A program made the position numbers and the translations under genes. This document shows, one piece after another, positions 34,035 through 43,278 of a stretch of 64,000 nt of DNA. This stretch comes from an uncultured Oscillospiraceae bacterium (lineage in GTDB: Bacteria > Bacillota > Clostridia > Oscillospirales > Oscillospiraceae), in NCBI GenBank assembly GCA_934573735.1, contig CAKTMC010000002.1, forward strand, positions 62,001-126,000. The letters are read 5' to 3'. The notes beneath the pieces are model-generated. The model had not been told where the DNA came from, searched no databases, and saw only the letters and a program-made list of their open reading frames with translations. The first letter of the stretch is position 1, and the number at the start of each line of letters is the position of its first letter.

Positions 34035-34268
34035 ATGGCAGCAAATGGTATAATCGCACTGGCGGCGGCTCTCGCCATCGCAATAAGCACTCTCGGCCCC
34101 GGCATCGGTCAGGGTATCGCATCCGCAAAGGCAATGGAAGCAATCGCACGTCAGCCTGAGGCAGCCGGCACCGTCCGCTCCACCCTCATCCTCGCCCTCG
34201 GTCTTATGGAAGCTCTGACCATTTACGGTCTGCTTATCGCTTTCATGCTCGTTTCCAAGATGGGCTGA
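34035..34268 (+). CDS. atpE: ATP synthase subunit c
   Basis: 77 residues, two helices. The ion-binding glutamate is in LGLMEALTIYGLLI; the loop is ARQPEA; a glutamine is kept in GIGQGIA of helix 1. Sodium-type c subunits combine that Gln with Glu followed by Ser/Thr (E-S/T-T/..); here the residues after Glu are Ala-Leu, so the hydroxyl ligand is missing while the later Tyr is kept. H+ coupling is therefore somewhat more likely, but this cannot be settled by eye. Strong AGGAGG site. Confidence 0.96.
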   Translation: MAANGIIALAAALAIAISTLGPGIGQGIASAKAMEAIARQPEAAGTVRSTLILALGLMEALTIYGLLIAFMLVSKMG

Positions 34269-34322
34269 TAGACCGGAGCCTTTGAAAATCAAATTCAAAT
34301 CTGAGTAGAGGAGAAAGAAGTA

Positions 34323-34739
34323 GTGTTAAGTATCAATTTTTCAGAGCTATTCTGGGGATTATTCAACTTCTTTCTGCTGTTGTTCCTGCTTAACCGCTTC
34401 CTGTACAAGCCCCTGATAAAGTTTATGGACGAGCGCAAGGCTCGTATAGACGCAGGGCTTGAGGACGAGAAGAAGGCTCTCGAGGAAGAAAAGGCCAATA
34501 ACGAGGGCATCGCCGCCATGCTCGACGAGAAGCGCGGCGAGGCCAAGGCGCTCATAGAGAAGGCCGGTGCCGAGGATAAGGCAAGCCATTCTCAGGCGGT
34601 TTTCGCCGCGCGCAATGCCGCGGACGAGACCGTGTGTGCCGCGCGTGAAAACGCCGTCAACGGTGAAAAGCAGGCGGAGGAGCAAATCAAGCAGCAAAGT
34701 CAGGAGCTTGCCCGGCTTCTGGCGGATAAGCTGCTGTAA
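34323..34739 (+). CDS. atpF: ATP synthase subunit b
   Basis: 138 residues from a GTG start with GAGGAG upstream. One membrane helix (about 8-28), then KPLIKFMDERKARIDAGL and a long charged coiled coil. It is shorter than E. coli b (156). Since a second b-type segment begins the next gene, the peripheral stalk is probably a b/b' heterodimer. Confidence 0.92.
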   Translation: MLSINFSELFWGLFNFFLLLFLLNRFLYKPLIKFMDERKARIDAGLEDEKKALEEEKANNEGIAAMLDEKRGEAKALIEKAGAEDKASHSQAVFAARNAADETVCAARENAVNGEKQAEEQIKQQSQELARLLADKLL

Positions 34740-34794
34740 GGACTCCGGAGAAATGTGTATGAACATAAACAGCGGAAGGGGAGGTGACTCCTGA

Positions 34795-37038
34795 ATGGGC
34801 GGTTGGAATATATTTTACGGGCTGCTGAACTTTGCAATTCTTGCGGCAGCACTGTACTTCATCGGCTGGAAGCTGGTCGTCAAGATGTTCAAGAGCCGCC
34901 GCGACCGTATCGCGGGCGAGCTTGAACAGGCAAAGCAGGCGGAAGAAAACGCCGAAAATATCAGAGCGGGTCTTGAAAAAGCCCGTGAGGAGGGCGACGC
35001 TCAGGGCGAAGCTATCCTCGCAAAAGCAAAAGAGACTGCGGAGCGCAGCTCTCTTGCTGCAAAGGCCGCGGATAAAAAGTCCGCCGAGGATATCGCCGCC
35101 GGTGCGCGCAACGATGTGGAGCAGATCGACTACGAGCTGCGCCGCAAGCTGACCAACGCCGCCGCAGGTGAGATTACCGAGGCAGCGGCAAAGCTTATGA
35201 GTTCTTCGGAGTACGGCGCACGCCGCGCCGCGCTTACGGAGAAATTCGTCGCGGAGCTCAAGGATGCTATACAGGTCACTCCGGCAGACAAGGTTCGTCT
35301 CTATGAGACGGGCGAGGTCAATGCCGTGCTGTGGTCCGAGAAGCCTTTGGAAAACAGCGTCGTTGACGAAATTCGTGATATCATAGCAAAGGCCTTCGAT
35401 GAGGACGAGGTCATCATCGAGACCGAGGTTGACGAGAGCCTTATCGGCGGCCTGAGACTCCAGGTCGGCGACACCGTTTATGACGGCAGCCTTGCGCACC
35501 GTCTTAACGTTATCAGAAACAGCATCGTCAGCGAGACCGTCCCCGAGGGCGACGTGACCGAGGCTCTGCGCGGCAGACTCGGCAAGGAGCAGAGCAGACT
35601 TGATTCCTTCCAGATAGGCACCGTTATCAGCCTCTCTGACGGTATCTGCCGTGTCTCCGGCCTGTCCGACGTTATGGCGGGCGAGATGCTGGAGTTCGGC
35701 GGCGGTCTGCGCGGTCTTGTCATGGACCTTGAGAAGGACAACGTCGGCGTCGTCATGCTCGGCAGCTATGAAAACGTGCAGGAGGGCGACGAGGTTCGCC
35801 GTACCGGCAAAATTATCGAGGTTCCCGTGGGCGATGCGCTCATCGGCCGTGTTGTCGATGCTCTGGGCCGCCCCGTAGACGGCAAGGGCGTTATCCATGC
35901 CGCCGGCAGCCGCGCCATTGAGAGCCCGGCTCCGAGCGTTCTGATGCGTCAGCCCGTCAGCGTCCCCATGCAGACCGGTATCAAGGCCATCGACGCGCTT
36001 GTTCCTATCGGACGCGGTCAGCGTGAGCTTATCATCGGCGACCGTCAGACCGGTAAGACTGCCATCGCGCTTGATACCATCATCAACCAGAAGGGCAAGG
36101 ATCTTATTTGTATCTACGTCGCTGTCGGCCAGAAGGAATCCACCGTCGCCAGCTTCGTCAACAAGCTGCGCGAGCACGGCGCCATGGATTACACCATCGT
36201 TGTCTGCGCAAACGCATCCGAGCCCGCGCCCATGCTCTATATCGCGCCCTACTCCGGCGCCGCAATGGGCGAATACTTCATGTATAACGGCAAAGACGTT
36301 CTCATTATTTACGACGACCTCTCCAAGCAGGCCGTTGCATACCGTGAGATCTCCCTGCTGCTGCACCGTCCCCCCGGACGTGAAGCCTACCCCGGCGACG
36401 TATTCTACCTGCACTCCAGACTTCTGGAGCGTGCCGCACGACTCAGTAAGGAAGCCGGCGGCGGCAGCATGACCGCTCTGCCCATCATCGAGACCCAGGC
36501 GGGCGACATCTCGGCCTACATCCCCACTAACGTTATCTCCATCACCGACGGTCAGATATTCCTTGAGACCGATCTCTTCAACTCCGGCGTTCGTCCCGCT
36601 ATCAACGTGGGTCTGTCGGTTTCCCGTGTCGGCGGCTCCGCGCAGCTCGGCGCAATGAAGCAGGTCGCAGGCCGTCTGAGAATGGAGCTTGCACAGTACA
36701 GAGAGCTGGCGGCGTTCTCGCAGTTCGGCTCCGACCTTGACAAGGCGACGCGCGATACGCTCCACCGCGGCGACAGAATGACCGAGCTTCTCAAGCAGGG
36801 TCAGTTTGCGCCCATGGAGGCAGCGGATCAGGTCGTGTCCATATTCGCGGCAAGCGAGGGCTACGCGGACGACGTGGAGCTCGAGGACATCGCGCGCTTT
36901 GAGAAGGAGCTGCTTGATCATATCCACAGCAGCTACCCCGAGGTCAGGGATCAGGTCATGAGCGGCAAGAAGCTCAGCAAGGAGCAGCTTGAGAAGCTTC
37001 GCTCCGTGATTGCCGAATTCAAGAAGGACTTCAGATGA
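34795..37038 (+). CDS. atpA: ATP synthase fused b'-delta(C-terminal)-alpha subunit
   Basis: One uninterrupted frame of 747 residues. Residues 5-27: membrane helix (FYGLLNFAILAAALYFIGW); 32-150: b-type charged coiled coil; about 160-245: the C-terminal domain of delta (DKVRLYETGEV ... GGLRLQVGDTVYDGSLAHRL); about 254-747: a complete alpha subunit with Walker A GDRQTGKTA, YSGAAMGEYFM, PGREAYPGD and LLERAARLS. The N-terminal helical domain of delta is not recognisable. b-delta fusions are known in mycobacteria; extension into alpha is unusual and would, if unprocessed, put a stalk arm on each of three alpha chains. An internal GTG at 35554 could start free alpha. No separate atpH or second atpA is in the operon. 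Confidence 0.93.
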   Translation: MGGWNIFYGLLNFAILAAALYFIGWKLVVKMFKSRRDRIAGELEQAKQAEENAENIRAGLEKAREEGDAQGEAILAKAKETAERSSLAAKAADKKSAEDIAAGARNDVEQIDYELRRKLTNAAAGEITEAAAKLMSSSEYGARRAALTEKFVAELKDAIQVTPADKVRLYETGEVNAVLWSEKPLENSVVDEIRDIIAKAFDEDEVIIETEVDESLIGGLRLQVGDTVYDGSLAHRLNVIRNSIVSETVPEGDVTEALRGRLGKEQSRLDSFQIGTVISLSDGICRVSGLSDVMAGEMLEFGGGLRGLVMDLEKDNVGVVMLGSYENVQEGDEVRRTGKIIEVPVGDALIGRVVDALGRPVDGKGVIHAAGSRAIESPAPSVLMRQPVSVPMQTGIKAIDALVPIGRGQRELIIGDRQTGKTAIALDTIINQKGKDLICIYVAVGQKESTVASFVNKLREHGAMDYTIVVCANASEPAPMLYIAPYSGAAMGEYFMYNGKDVLIIYDDLSKQAVAYREISLLLHRPPGREAYPGDVFYLHSRLLERAARLSKEAGGGSMTALPIIETQAGDISAYIPTNVISITDGQIFLETDLFNSGVRPAINVGLSVSRVGGSAQLGAMKQVAGRLRMELAQYRELAAFSQFGSDLDKATRDTLHRGDRMTELLKQGQFAPMEAADQVVSIFAASEGYADDVELEDIARFEKELLDHIHSSYPEVRDQVMSGKKLSKEQLEKLRSVIAEFKKDFR
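35545..35556 (+). promoter_or_regulatory. Possible internal ribosome site and GTG start for free alpha subunit
   Basis: GAGGG (35545-35549) lies 4 bases before an in-frame GTG (35554), codon 254 of the fusion. Initiation there would give a 494-residue protein beginning (M)TEALRGRLGKEQ, the normal size and N-terminal position of an alpha subunit. The spacing is a little short, so the site is only plausible. Confidence 0.35.
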
Positions 37039-37064
37039 AATTTTGCAGAAGGGAGGCATAGCGT

Positions 37065-37919
37065 ATGGCAAATATGCGCGCCATCAGAACACGCATAAAG
37101 AGCGTTGAGAGTACCCGGCAGATAACCAAATCCATGAAAATGGTGGCGGCCTCCAAGCTGAGGAAAACTCAGGACTCCATGGCGGCTCTGCGCCCCTTCG
37201 CGGAGACAAGCCGCCGGATGCTTGCGCACGTCGCAAACAGCGCCTCCGGCAACGAAAGTCCGCTGCTCCGTCCCCGTGAGGGTGAAAAGACCTGCTATGT
37301 GCTGCTCGTCGGCAACCGCGGACTCTGCGGCATGTACAACAGCGCCCTTATCAAGTATCTTGAGGGGCTGGCAAAGGATCAGGACTGCTTCCTTGTGGTC
37401 AGCGGCCGCTGGGGCAGAGAGATAATCTCCGCCACCGGCATCCCCGTGAAAAAGACCTTTGACACGGCAAGCGATACGCCAGACTCCGCCGAGGCGCGGC
37501 GGCTTGCGGGATACCTGCGTGATATATATCTCAACGGCGAGGCAGACAAGGTCGTGCTGGTGTATCAGCACTATAAGTCCGCGCTTGCCCAGGTGCCCGT
37601 AAATTCGCAGCTTCTCCCCGTTGTAGCGGGCGAGGCGGAAGGCGCGGCAGGAGACTTTATATTCGAGCCGGATGCCGGTCAGCTGCTGGACAGACTCGCC
37701 CAGCTCTATCTTGACAGCACGATGCTTTCCGTGCTGCTTGAGGCCAAAACCGGCGAGCATACTGCCCGTATGACCGCCATGACCTCCGCCACCGACAACA
37801 CCGAGGAGCTGCTCGACGAGCTGCGTCTGCGGCTTAACCACGCGCGTCAGTCGGCGATCACCACCGAGATATCCGAGATCGCAGGCGGCGCGGCGGCGCT
37901 GAAAAACAACAACAAGTAA
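37065..37919 (+). CDS. atpG: ATP synthase subunit gamma
   Basis: 284 residues. N-terminal helix MRAIRTRIKSVESTRQITKSMKMVAASKLR and C-terminal helix ATDNTEELLDELRLRLNHARQSAITTEISEI form the rotor coiled coil; the Rossmann-like middle begins CYVLLVGNRGLCGMYN. GGGAGG upstream. Confidence 0.96.
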   Translation: MANMRAIRTRIKSVESTRQITKSMKMVAASKLRKTQDSMAALRPFAETSRRMLAHVANSASGNESPLLRPREGEKTCYVLLVGNRGLCGMYNSALIKYLEGLAKDQDCFLVVSGRWGREIISATGIPVKKTFDTASDTPDSAEARRLAGYLRDIYLNGEADKVVLVYQHYKSALAQVPVNSQLLPVVAGEAEGAAGDFIFEPDAGQLLDRLAQLYLDSTMLSVLLEAKTGEHTARMTAMTSATDNTEELLDELRLRLNHARQSAITTEISEIAGGAAALKNNNK

Positions 37920-37930
37920 GGAGCTCAGCT

Positions 37931-39316
37931 ATGGAAAGAGGCATAGTAAAAAAAGTAATAGGCCCGGTAGTTGACGTTCATTTTCCCTCCGGCAAGCTGC
38001 CGGATCTGTATAACGCGGTCGAGATAAACCTGCCCGAGCGCAAGGTTACTCTTGAGGTCGTGCAGGAGCTCGGTCAGGCGACCGTCCGCTGCATCGCCCT
38101 CTCCTCCACCGACGGTATTTCCCGCGGTCTTGAGGCCGTATCCACCGGCGCACCCATCAGCATGCCGGTCGGCGAGGCTACGCTGGGACGTATGTTCAAC
38201 GTCGTCGGCGACCCGATAGACGGCAAAGGCCCCGTCAATGCAGATCACCACCTGCCCATCCACCGTGACCCGCCCCCCTTTACCGATATTCTCCCCTCCA
38301 CCGAGGTTCTGGAGACCGGTATCAAGGTCGTTGACCTGCTTGCGCCGTATTCCCGCGGCGGTAAGATAGGTCTGTTCGGCGGCGCAGGCGTCGGCAAGAC
38401 GGTGCTCATCATGGAGCTTATCCGCAACATCGCCTATGAGCACGGCGGCTATTCCGTGTTCGCCGGTGTCGGTGAGCGCAGCCGTGAGGGCAACGACCTG
38501 TGGAACGAAATGAACGAGTCCGGCGTTATCAACAAGACCGCACTGGTCTTCGGTCAGATGAACGAGCCGCCCGGAGCGAGACTCCGTGTGCCGCTGTCCG
38601 GTCTGACCATCGCGGAGGACTTCCGTGACCGCAGCGGACAGGACGTTCTGCTGTTCATAGACAACATATTCAGATTTACCCAGGCGGGCTCCGAGGTTTC
38701 GGCTCTGCTTGGCCGTATGCCGTCCGCCGTTGGCTATCAGCCGACGCTGGCGACCGAGATGGGCGCTCTGCAGGAGCGTATCACCTCCACCCGCAACGGC
38801 TCCGTCACCTCCGTCCAGGCGATATACGTCCCTGCCGACGACCTGACCGACCCCGCCCCCGCAACCGCATTTGCTCACCTTGACGCGACCACCGTTTTGT
38901 CCCGTGCGATATCGGAGCTTGGTATCTATCCGGCAGTTGACCCGCTGGACTCCACCTCCCGTATCCTCGACCCGGCAATCATCGGCAAGCGTCATTACGA
39001 AACCGCCCGCGCAGTGCAGGCCGTGCTTGAAAAGTACCGTCAGCTTCAGGACATCATCGCCGTTCTCGGTATGGATGAGCTGAGCGCCGAGGACAGAGCC
39101 ACGGTCGCAAGAGCAAGAAGAATTCAGCGCTTCATGTCTCAGCCCTTCTTCGTTGCCGAGAACTTTACCGGCACCCCGGGCAAGTATGTCAAGCTGGAGG
39201 ACACCATCCGCAGCTTCGAGGCTATCCTCGGCGGCGAGGTGGACGACCTGCCCGAGCAGGCCTTCATGCTCTGCGGCAGCATAGACGACGTTATCGCCAA
39301 GCGCGGCACGTTCTGA
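37931..39316 (+). CDS. atpD: ATP synthase subunit beta
   Basis: 461 residues. Walker A GGAGVGKTVLIMELI, catalytic glutamate in GVGERSREGNDLWNEM, Walker B VLLFIDNIFRFTQAGSE, and the lever GMDELSAED (DELSEED motif). Catalytic subunit of F1. Begins 11 bases after atpG. Confidence 0.97.
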   Translation: MERGIVKKVIGPVVDVHFPSGKLPDLYNAVEINLPERKVTLEVVQELGQATVRCIALSSTDGISRGLEAVSTGAPISMPVGEATLGRMFNVVGDPIDGKGPVNADHHLPIHRDPPPFTDILPSTEVLETGIKVVDLLAPYSRGGKIGLFGGAGVGKTVLIMELIRNIAYEHGGYSVFAGVGERSREGNDLWNEMNESGVINKTALVFGQMNEPPGARLRVPLSGLTIAEDFRDRSGQDVLLFIDNIFRFTQAGSEVSALLGRMPSAVGYQPTLATEMGALQERITSTRNGSVTSVQAIYVPADDLTDPAPATAFAHLDATTVLSRAISELGIYPAVDPLDSTSRILDPAIIGKRHYETARAVQAVLEKYRQLQDIIAVLGMDELSAEDRATVARARRIQRFMSQPFFVAENFTGTPGKYVKLEDTIRSFEAILGGEVDDLPEQAFMLCGSIDDVIAKRGTF

Positions 39317-39326
39317 GGTGACGACT

Positions 39327-39587
39327 ATGGAGGACATGATTCATCTCTCCGTGGTTACGGCCGACGGCGTAGCGCTTGATAAGCAGGTGTCCTATGTCAA
39401 CATTCCGACCGGCTCCGGCTCAGTCGGTGTCCTCAACGGTCATGCCCCGATGCTGTGCGCCGTGAGCGCCGGCAAGGTCAGATACTCCATGGCCGACGGC
39501 AGCACCGGCGAGATAGAGGTCGGTGACGGCGTGGCAAACGCCGGCGGCAGTGAAGTTACGCTGCTCGTAAGTGAGACAAAATCTTAA
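39327..39587 (+). CDS. atpC: ATP synthase subunit epsilon, lacking the C-terminal helical domain
   Basis: I use the ATG at 39327 with GAGGTG 7 bases upstream; a GTG at 39318 is too close to the beta stop. 86 residues: only the beta-sandwich domain (TADGVALDKQVSYVNIPTGSG, LNGHAPMLCAVSAGKVRY) is present. Typical epsilon has ~130-140 residues with a two-helix C-terminal domain that inhibits ATP hydrolysis; that domain is missing and the stop is followed at once by a terminator, so it was not lost to a recent frameshift. Confidence 0.9.
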   Translation: MEDMIHLSVVTADGVALDKQVSYVNIPTGSGSVGVLNGHAPMLCAVSAGKVRYSMADGSTGEIEVGDGVANAGGSEVTLLVSETKS

Positions 39588-39598
39588 CAATAGCAAGG

Positions 39599-39647
39599 AA
39601 AACGGACTTTTCCGGCGGATTAGCATTCGCTCGGAGAGTCCGTTTTT
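39599..39647 (+). terminator. Terminator of the ATP synthase operon
   Basis: AAAACGGACT and AGTCCGTTTT pair as the outer stem, with an inner hairpin (CCG..CGG type) and a T run. Confidence 0.8.
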
Positions 39648-39860
39648 GCGCATATCTGGCAGCCTGCCGCGAGCATTATTCTTAAATAAAAGCATAATAA
39701 CACCTGATTTTACATATTGCACTCGCTTCAATGCAAACGAATTATTTTTTCGTCATTTTGCAATTAGCAGAGGGGCAAAAATCGTCATTTTTATTCATTG
39801 ACGCATATGCGGCTCGGTGTTAAAATATATCATGCTATAGAATTGATTGTGAGGCGCATT

Positions 39861-40574
39861 ATGAAAAAGGTCTATGTACTTATCGGCAATTACGGCAGCG
39901 GCAAAACCGAGCTTGCGCTCAACTTCGCCTTCAATGCGGCGGCAAAGGGCAGCCGCACGGAGCTGCTGGATCTCGATATGGTCAACACCTATTTCCGCCT
40001 GACCGAGCACGGCAAGATGACCGAGATGAAGGAGATACGCCTCGTCTCGCCGAACTATGCCTGCTCCGGTATAGAGACGCTGTCCCTCCCCGCAGAGGTC
40101 GCCTCGGCATTCGATATGGACTGGGATACCGTTGTCTTTGACGTTGGCGGAGACGCTGTCGGCTCTACCGCGCTTGGCCGCTATCATCAGGACTTTGTCG
40201 ATTTGGAGCCGGGTGCGCTTGAGGTTTTGAACGTCGTCAATATCCGCCGCCCCCTCGCCGGGACCGTGGAGCGGATAATACATCTTCAGGAGGAGATGCA
40301 GGTACACTCCCGCCTGAAGATAAGCGGCATGATAAACAATACAAATCTCGCTCAGCTTACAACGCCTGCCGAGCTGCGCGACGGATACGAGATGATAAAG
40401 CAGGTATCGGAGCTTACCGGCGTCCCCGTGCTCTATACCTCCGGCAAAAAGGAAATGCTCGATATTTTCCTTGCCGAGGGGCACGATCCCAAGTATATCG
40501 GCACCCCGCTTGCAATAGATACTTATATGCACCGCGACTGGGACAGCTGGATAAAGGGACTTGACGAGAAGTAA
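39861..40574 (+). CDS. P-loop NTPase associated with the oxoacid oxidoreductase operon
   Basis: The ATG at 39861 starts directly at the conserved strand MKKVYVLIGNYGSGKTELAL (Walker A); an upstream ATG at 39798 adds a tail with no ribosome site. 237 residues. LLDLDMVNTYFRLTE and TVVFDVGGDAVGSTALGRY are MinD/ParA/SRP-like Mg2+ and gamma-phosphate motifs. The C-terminus SWIKGLDEK is soluble. Its position just before the ferredoxin and oxidoreductase genes suggests a role in cofactor or cluster insertion, but that is inference. Confidence 0.8.
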   Translation: MKKVYVLIGNYGSGKTELALNFAFNAAAKGSRTELLDLDMVNTYFRLTEHGKMTEMKEIRLVSPNYACSGIETLSLPAEVASAFDMDWDTVVFDVGGDAVGSTALGRYHQDFVDLEPGALEVLNVVNIRRPLAGTVERIIHLQEEMQVHSRLKISGMINNTNLAQLTTPAELRDGYEMIKQVSELTGVPVLYTSGKKEMLDIFLAEGHDPKYIGTPLAIDTYMHRDWDSWIKGLDEK

Positions 40575-40591
40575 GCCCATAATAATCATGT

Positions 40592-40614
40592 AAAACCCCG
40601 CAAGGGCGGTTTTA
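40592..40614 (+). terminator. Weak hairpin between the P-loop gene and the oxidoreductase genes
   Basis: AAAACC and GGTTTT enclose a GC-rich core, followed by TAATAG. It may partly terminate or be a processing site. Confidence 0.35.
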
Positions 40615-40647
40615 ATAGCAAAATTTTTACAGAAAAGAGGTTATCTC

Positions 40648-40857
40648 ATGGTAAAGGTGACGATCAACGAGCTTCTGTGCAAGGGCTGCGGTCTGTGCGC
40701 ACGGGCATGTCCCAAGGGCGTACTGGCGCTGTCCAAAACAAAGCTCAACGCGAAAGGCTATCACCCCGCAGAAGTAGTTAACCCTGAAGCCTGCATAGGC
40801 TGCGCATCCTGTGCGCGCACCTGCCCGGATATAGCGATCAGGATAGAGAAGGAATAA
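40648..40857 (+). CDS. korD: Two-[4Fe-4S] ferredoxin-like delta subunit of 2-oxoacid:ferredoxin oxidoreductase
   Basis: 69 residues with two CxxCxxCxxxCP clusters: CKGCGLCARACPKGV and CIGCASCARTCPDIA. It passes electrons from the thiamine-diphosphate subunit to free ferredoxin. Starts with AAGAGG; 13 bases before the alpha subunit gene. Confidence 0.93.
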   Translation: MVKVTINELLCKGCGLCARACPKGVLALSKTKLNAKGYHPAEVVNPEACIGCASCARTCPDIAIRIEKE

Positions 40858-40870
40858 GGAGGAAAACAAA

Positions 40871-41950
40871 ATGGCATTGACTCTTATGAAGGGTAGCGAA
40901 GCGATTGCGGAAGCCGCGATTCGCGCCGGCGCACGTTTCTTCTTCGGCTATCCTATAACCCCGCAGACAGAGATACCTGAGTACATGTCCGCCCGTATGC
41001 CCGAGGTCGGAGGCTGCTTCCTCCAGGCCGAGAGCGAAGTCGCGGCAATTAACATGATCTACGGTGCAGCCGGTACCGGCGCCCGTTCCATCACTTCCTC
41101 TTCCAGCCCCGGAATAAGCCTCAAGCAGGAGGGTATATCCTACTGCGCCGGCGCTCAGCTTCCCTGCGTTATCCTCAACGTCATGCGCGGCGGCCCCGGC
41201 CTCGGCAACATTCAGGCCTCCCAGGGCGACTACTTCCAGGGCGTCAAGGGCGGCGGCAACGGTGACTATCACCTGCTGACCTATGCTCCCGCCTCCGTTC
41301 AGGAAGCGATCGACATCATGATGTTCGCGTTTGACAAGGCGGAGCAGTACCGCGTTCCCGTGCTGTTCCTCGCAGACGGCATCATCGCTCAGATGATGGA
41401 GCCCGTCGAGATGCCCGAGATGATCGATTTCAAGATCGATCCCGAGAAGAAGCCTTGGGCAGCCACCGGCTGGAAGCCCGGCGACGATCCCGAGCTGCGT
41501 GCCCAGATAAGCTCTATCTACATCAACACCGAGGATCTTGCAGTGCATAACGACGGACTGCAGAAGGTTTACCGTGAGATAGAGGCCAATGAGTGCATGT
41601 TCGAGCAGTACAGAACTGAGGACGCTGAGTTTGTCATCACCGCCTTCGGTACCGTTGCCCGTATCGCAAAATCCGCCGTTGACGAGCTGCGTGAGCAGGG
41701 CGTCAAGGTCGGTCTTTTCCGTCCCATCACCGTATGGCCCTTCCCGTACAAGGCTCTTGCCGAGTGCGCGGCTCATGAGGGCGTCAAGGCGGTGCTCGAT
41801 GTCGAGTGCAACGAGGGTCAGATGGTAGAGGACGTTAAGCTCGCCCTCAACGGCGCAAAGCCGGTTGACTTCTTCGGTCACTGCGGCAGCCAGATGCCTA
41901 CCACGGCTGAAATTGTTGAAAAGATCCTCGCAATGAAGGAGGGTAAATAA
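40871..41950 (+). CDS. vorB: 2-oxoacid:ferredoxin oxidoreductase subunit alpha (VorB/KorA family)
   Basis: 359 residues. MKGSEAIAEAAIRAGARFFFGYPITPQTEIPEYM and FLQAESEVAAINMIYGAAGTGARSITSSSSPG are the pyrimidine-binding domain motifs of this family, and the closeness of the first 100 residues to 3-methyl-2-oxobutanoate (VorB) enzymes suggests branched-chain oxoacids, although 2-oxoglutarate cannot be excluded. Domain II (about 255-355) follows. The operon order is delta-alpha-beta-gamma. Confidence 0.93.
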   Translation: MALTLMKGSEAIAEAAIRAGARFFFGYPITPQTEIPEYMSARMPEVGGCFLQAESEVAAINMIYGAAGTGARSITSSSSPGISLKQEGISYCAGAQLPCVILNVMRGGPGLGNIQASQGDYFQGVKGGGNGDYHLLTYAPASVQEAIDIMMFAFDKAEQYRVPVLFLADGIIAQMMEPVEMPEMIDFKIDPEKKPWAATGWKPGDDPELRAQISSIYINTEDLAVHNDGLQKVYREIEANECMFEQYRTEDAEFVITAFGTVARIAKSAVDELREQGVKVGLFRPITVWPFPYKALAECAAHEGVKAVLDVECNEGQMVEDVKLALNGAKPVDFFGHCGSQMPTTAEIVEKILAMKEGK

Positions 41951-42697
<747 letters not shown>

Positions 42698-42699
42698 TT

Positions 42700-43242
42700 A
42701 TGATGAAACAGTTTATTTTCGCAGGCTTCGGCGGTCAGGGTATGCTCCTGATCGGCAAGTTCGTCGCCATGGCCGCAATGCTGGACGGCAAGCACGTTTC
42801 GTGGCTGCCCTCCTACGGCCCCGAGATGCGCGGCGGCACGGCAAACTGCTCCGTTATCGTCAGCGATAAGGACGTTGCCTCCCCGCTGGTTGACAAGGCT
42901 GATGTTATCGTCGCAATGAACCTGCCCTCTCTCGATAAGTTTGAGGCAAAGGTAAAGCCCGGCGGACTGCTTGTTATCAACAGCTCCATCATCGAGCGCA
43001 AGTCCACCCGTGACGATATCACCGTTGTCTACTGTGACGCAAACCGCATCGCGGAATCCGTCAATAACCCCAAGGGCGCAAACGTCGCCATTCTCGGCGC
43101 AATGCTGGAGAAGGAGCCCATCGTCGATCTCGATAAGATGACCGAGGCCATCCGTATTGAGCTTGGCGAGCGCAAGGCTCGCTTCCTTGAGGGCAACAAA
43201 AAGGCTCTTCTCGCCGGCATGGAGGCCGCAAGAGAGCAGTAA
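42700..43242 (+). CDS. korC: 2-oxoacid:ferredoxin oxidoreductase subunit gamma
   Basis: 180 residues. FAGFGGQGMLLIGKFVAMAAMLDGKHVSWLPSYGPEMRGGTANCSVI is the full gamma-subunit signature. It completes a soluble enzyme that oxidises a 2-oxoacid with CoA to the acyl-CoA and reduces ferredoxin, which can feed NfnAB. Two bases separate it from the beta gene. Confidence 0.95.
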   Translation: MMKQFIFAGFGGQGMLLIGKFVAMAAMLDGKHVSWLPSYGPEMRGGTANCSVIVSDKDVASPLVDKADVIVAMNLPSLDKFEAKVKPGGLLVINSSIIERKSTRDDITVVYCDANRIAESVNNPKGANVAILGAMLEKEPIVDLDKMTEAIRIELGERKARFLEGNKKALLAGMEAAREQ

Positions 43243-43252
43243 AAAATCATAT

Positions 43253-43278
43253 AGCCAAGCGGAAAAATCCGCTTGGCT
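43253..43278. terminator. Terminator hairpin, left copy, flanking repeat element copy 3
   Basis: AGCCAAGCGG and its complement around AAAAAT. The same 26 bases recur at 43441-43466. Confidence 0.85.

Noticed and set aside
33923..34105. Minus-strand 60-codon frame across the atpB/atpE junction
   Set aside because: Overlaps two certain genes and has no ribosome site.
34687..37071. 794-codon frame antisense to the ATP synthase genes
   Set aside because: Low-complexity Leu/Ala/Val/Asp shadow of conserved subunits; it spans two real genes and has no start signals.
37925..39337. 470-codon frame antisense to atpD
   Set aside because: Covers the beta subunit exactly end to end, as expected of a codon-bias shadow.
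39798..39860. Upstream in-frame ATG for the P-loop ATPase
   Set aside because: Adds 21 residues before the conserved first strand and has no ribosome site.
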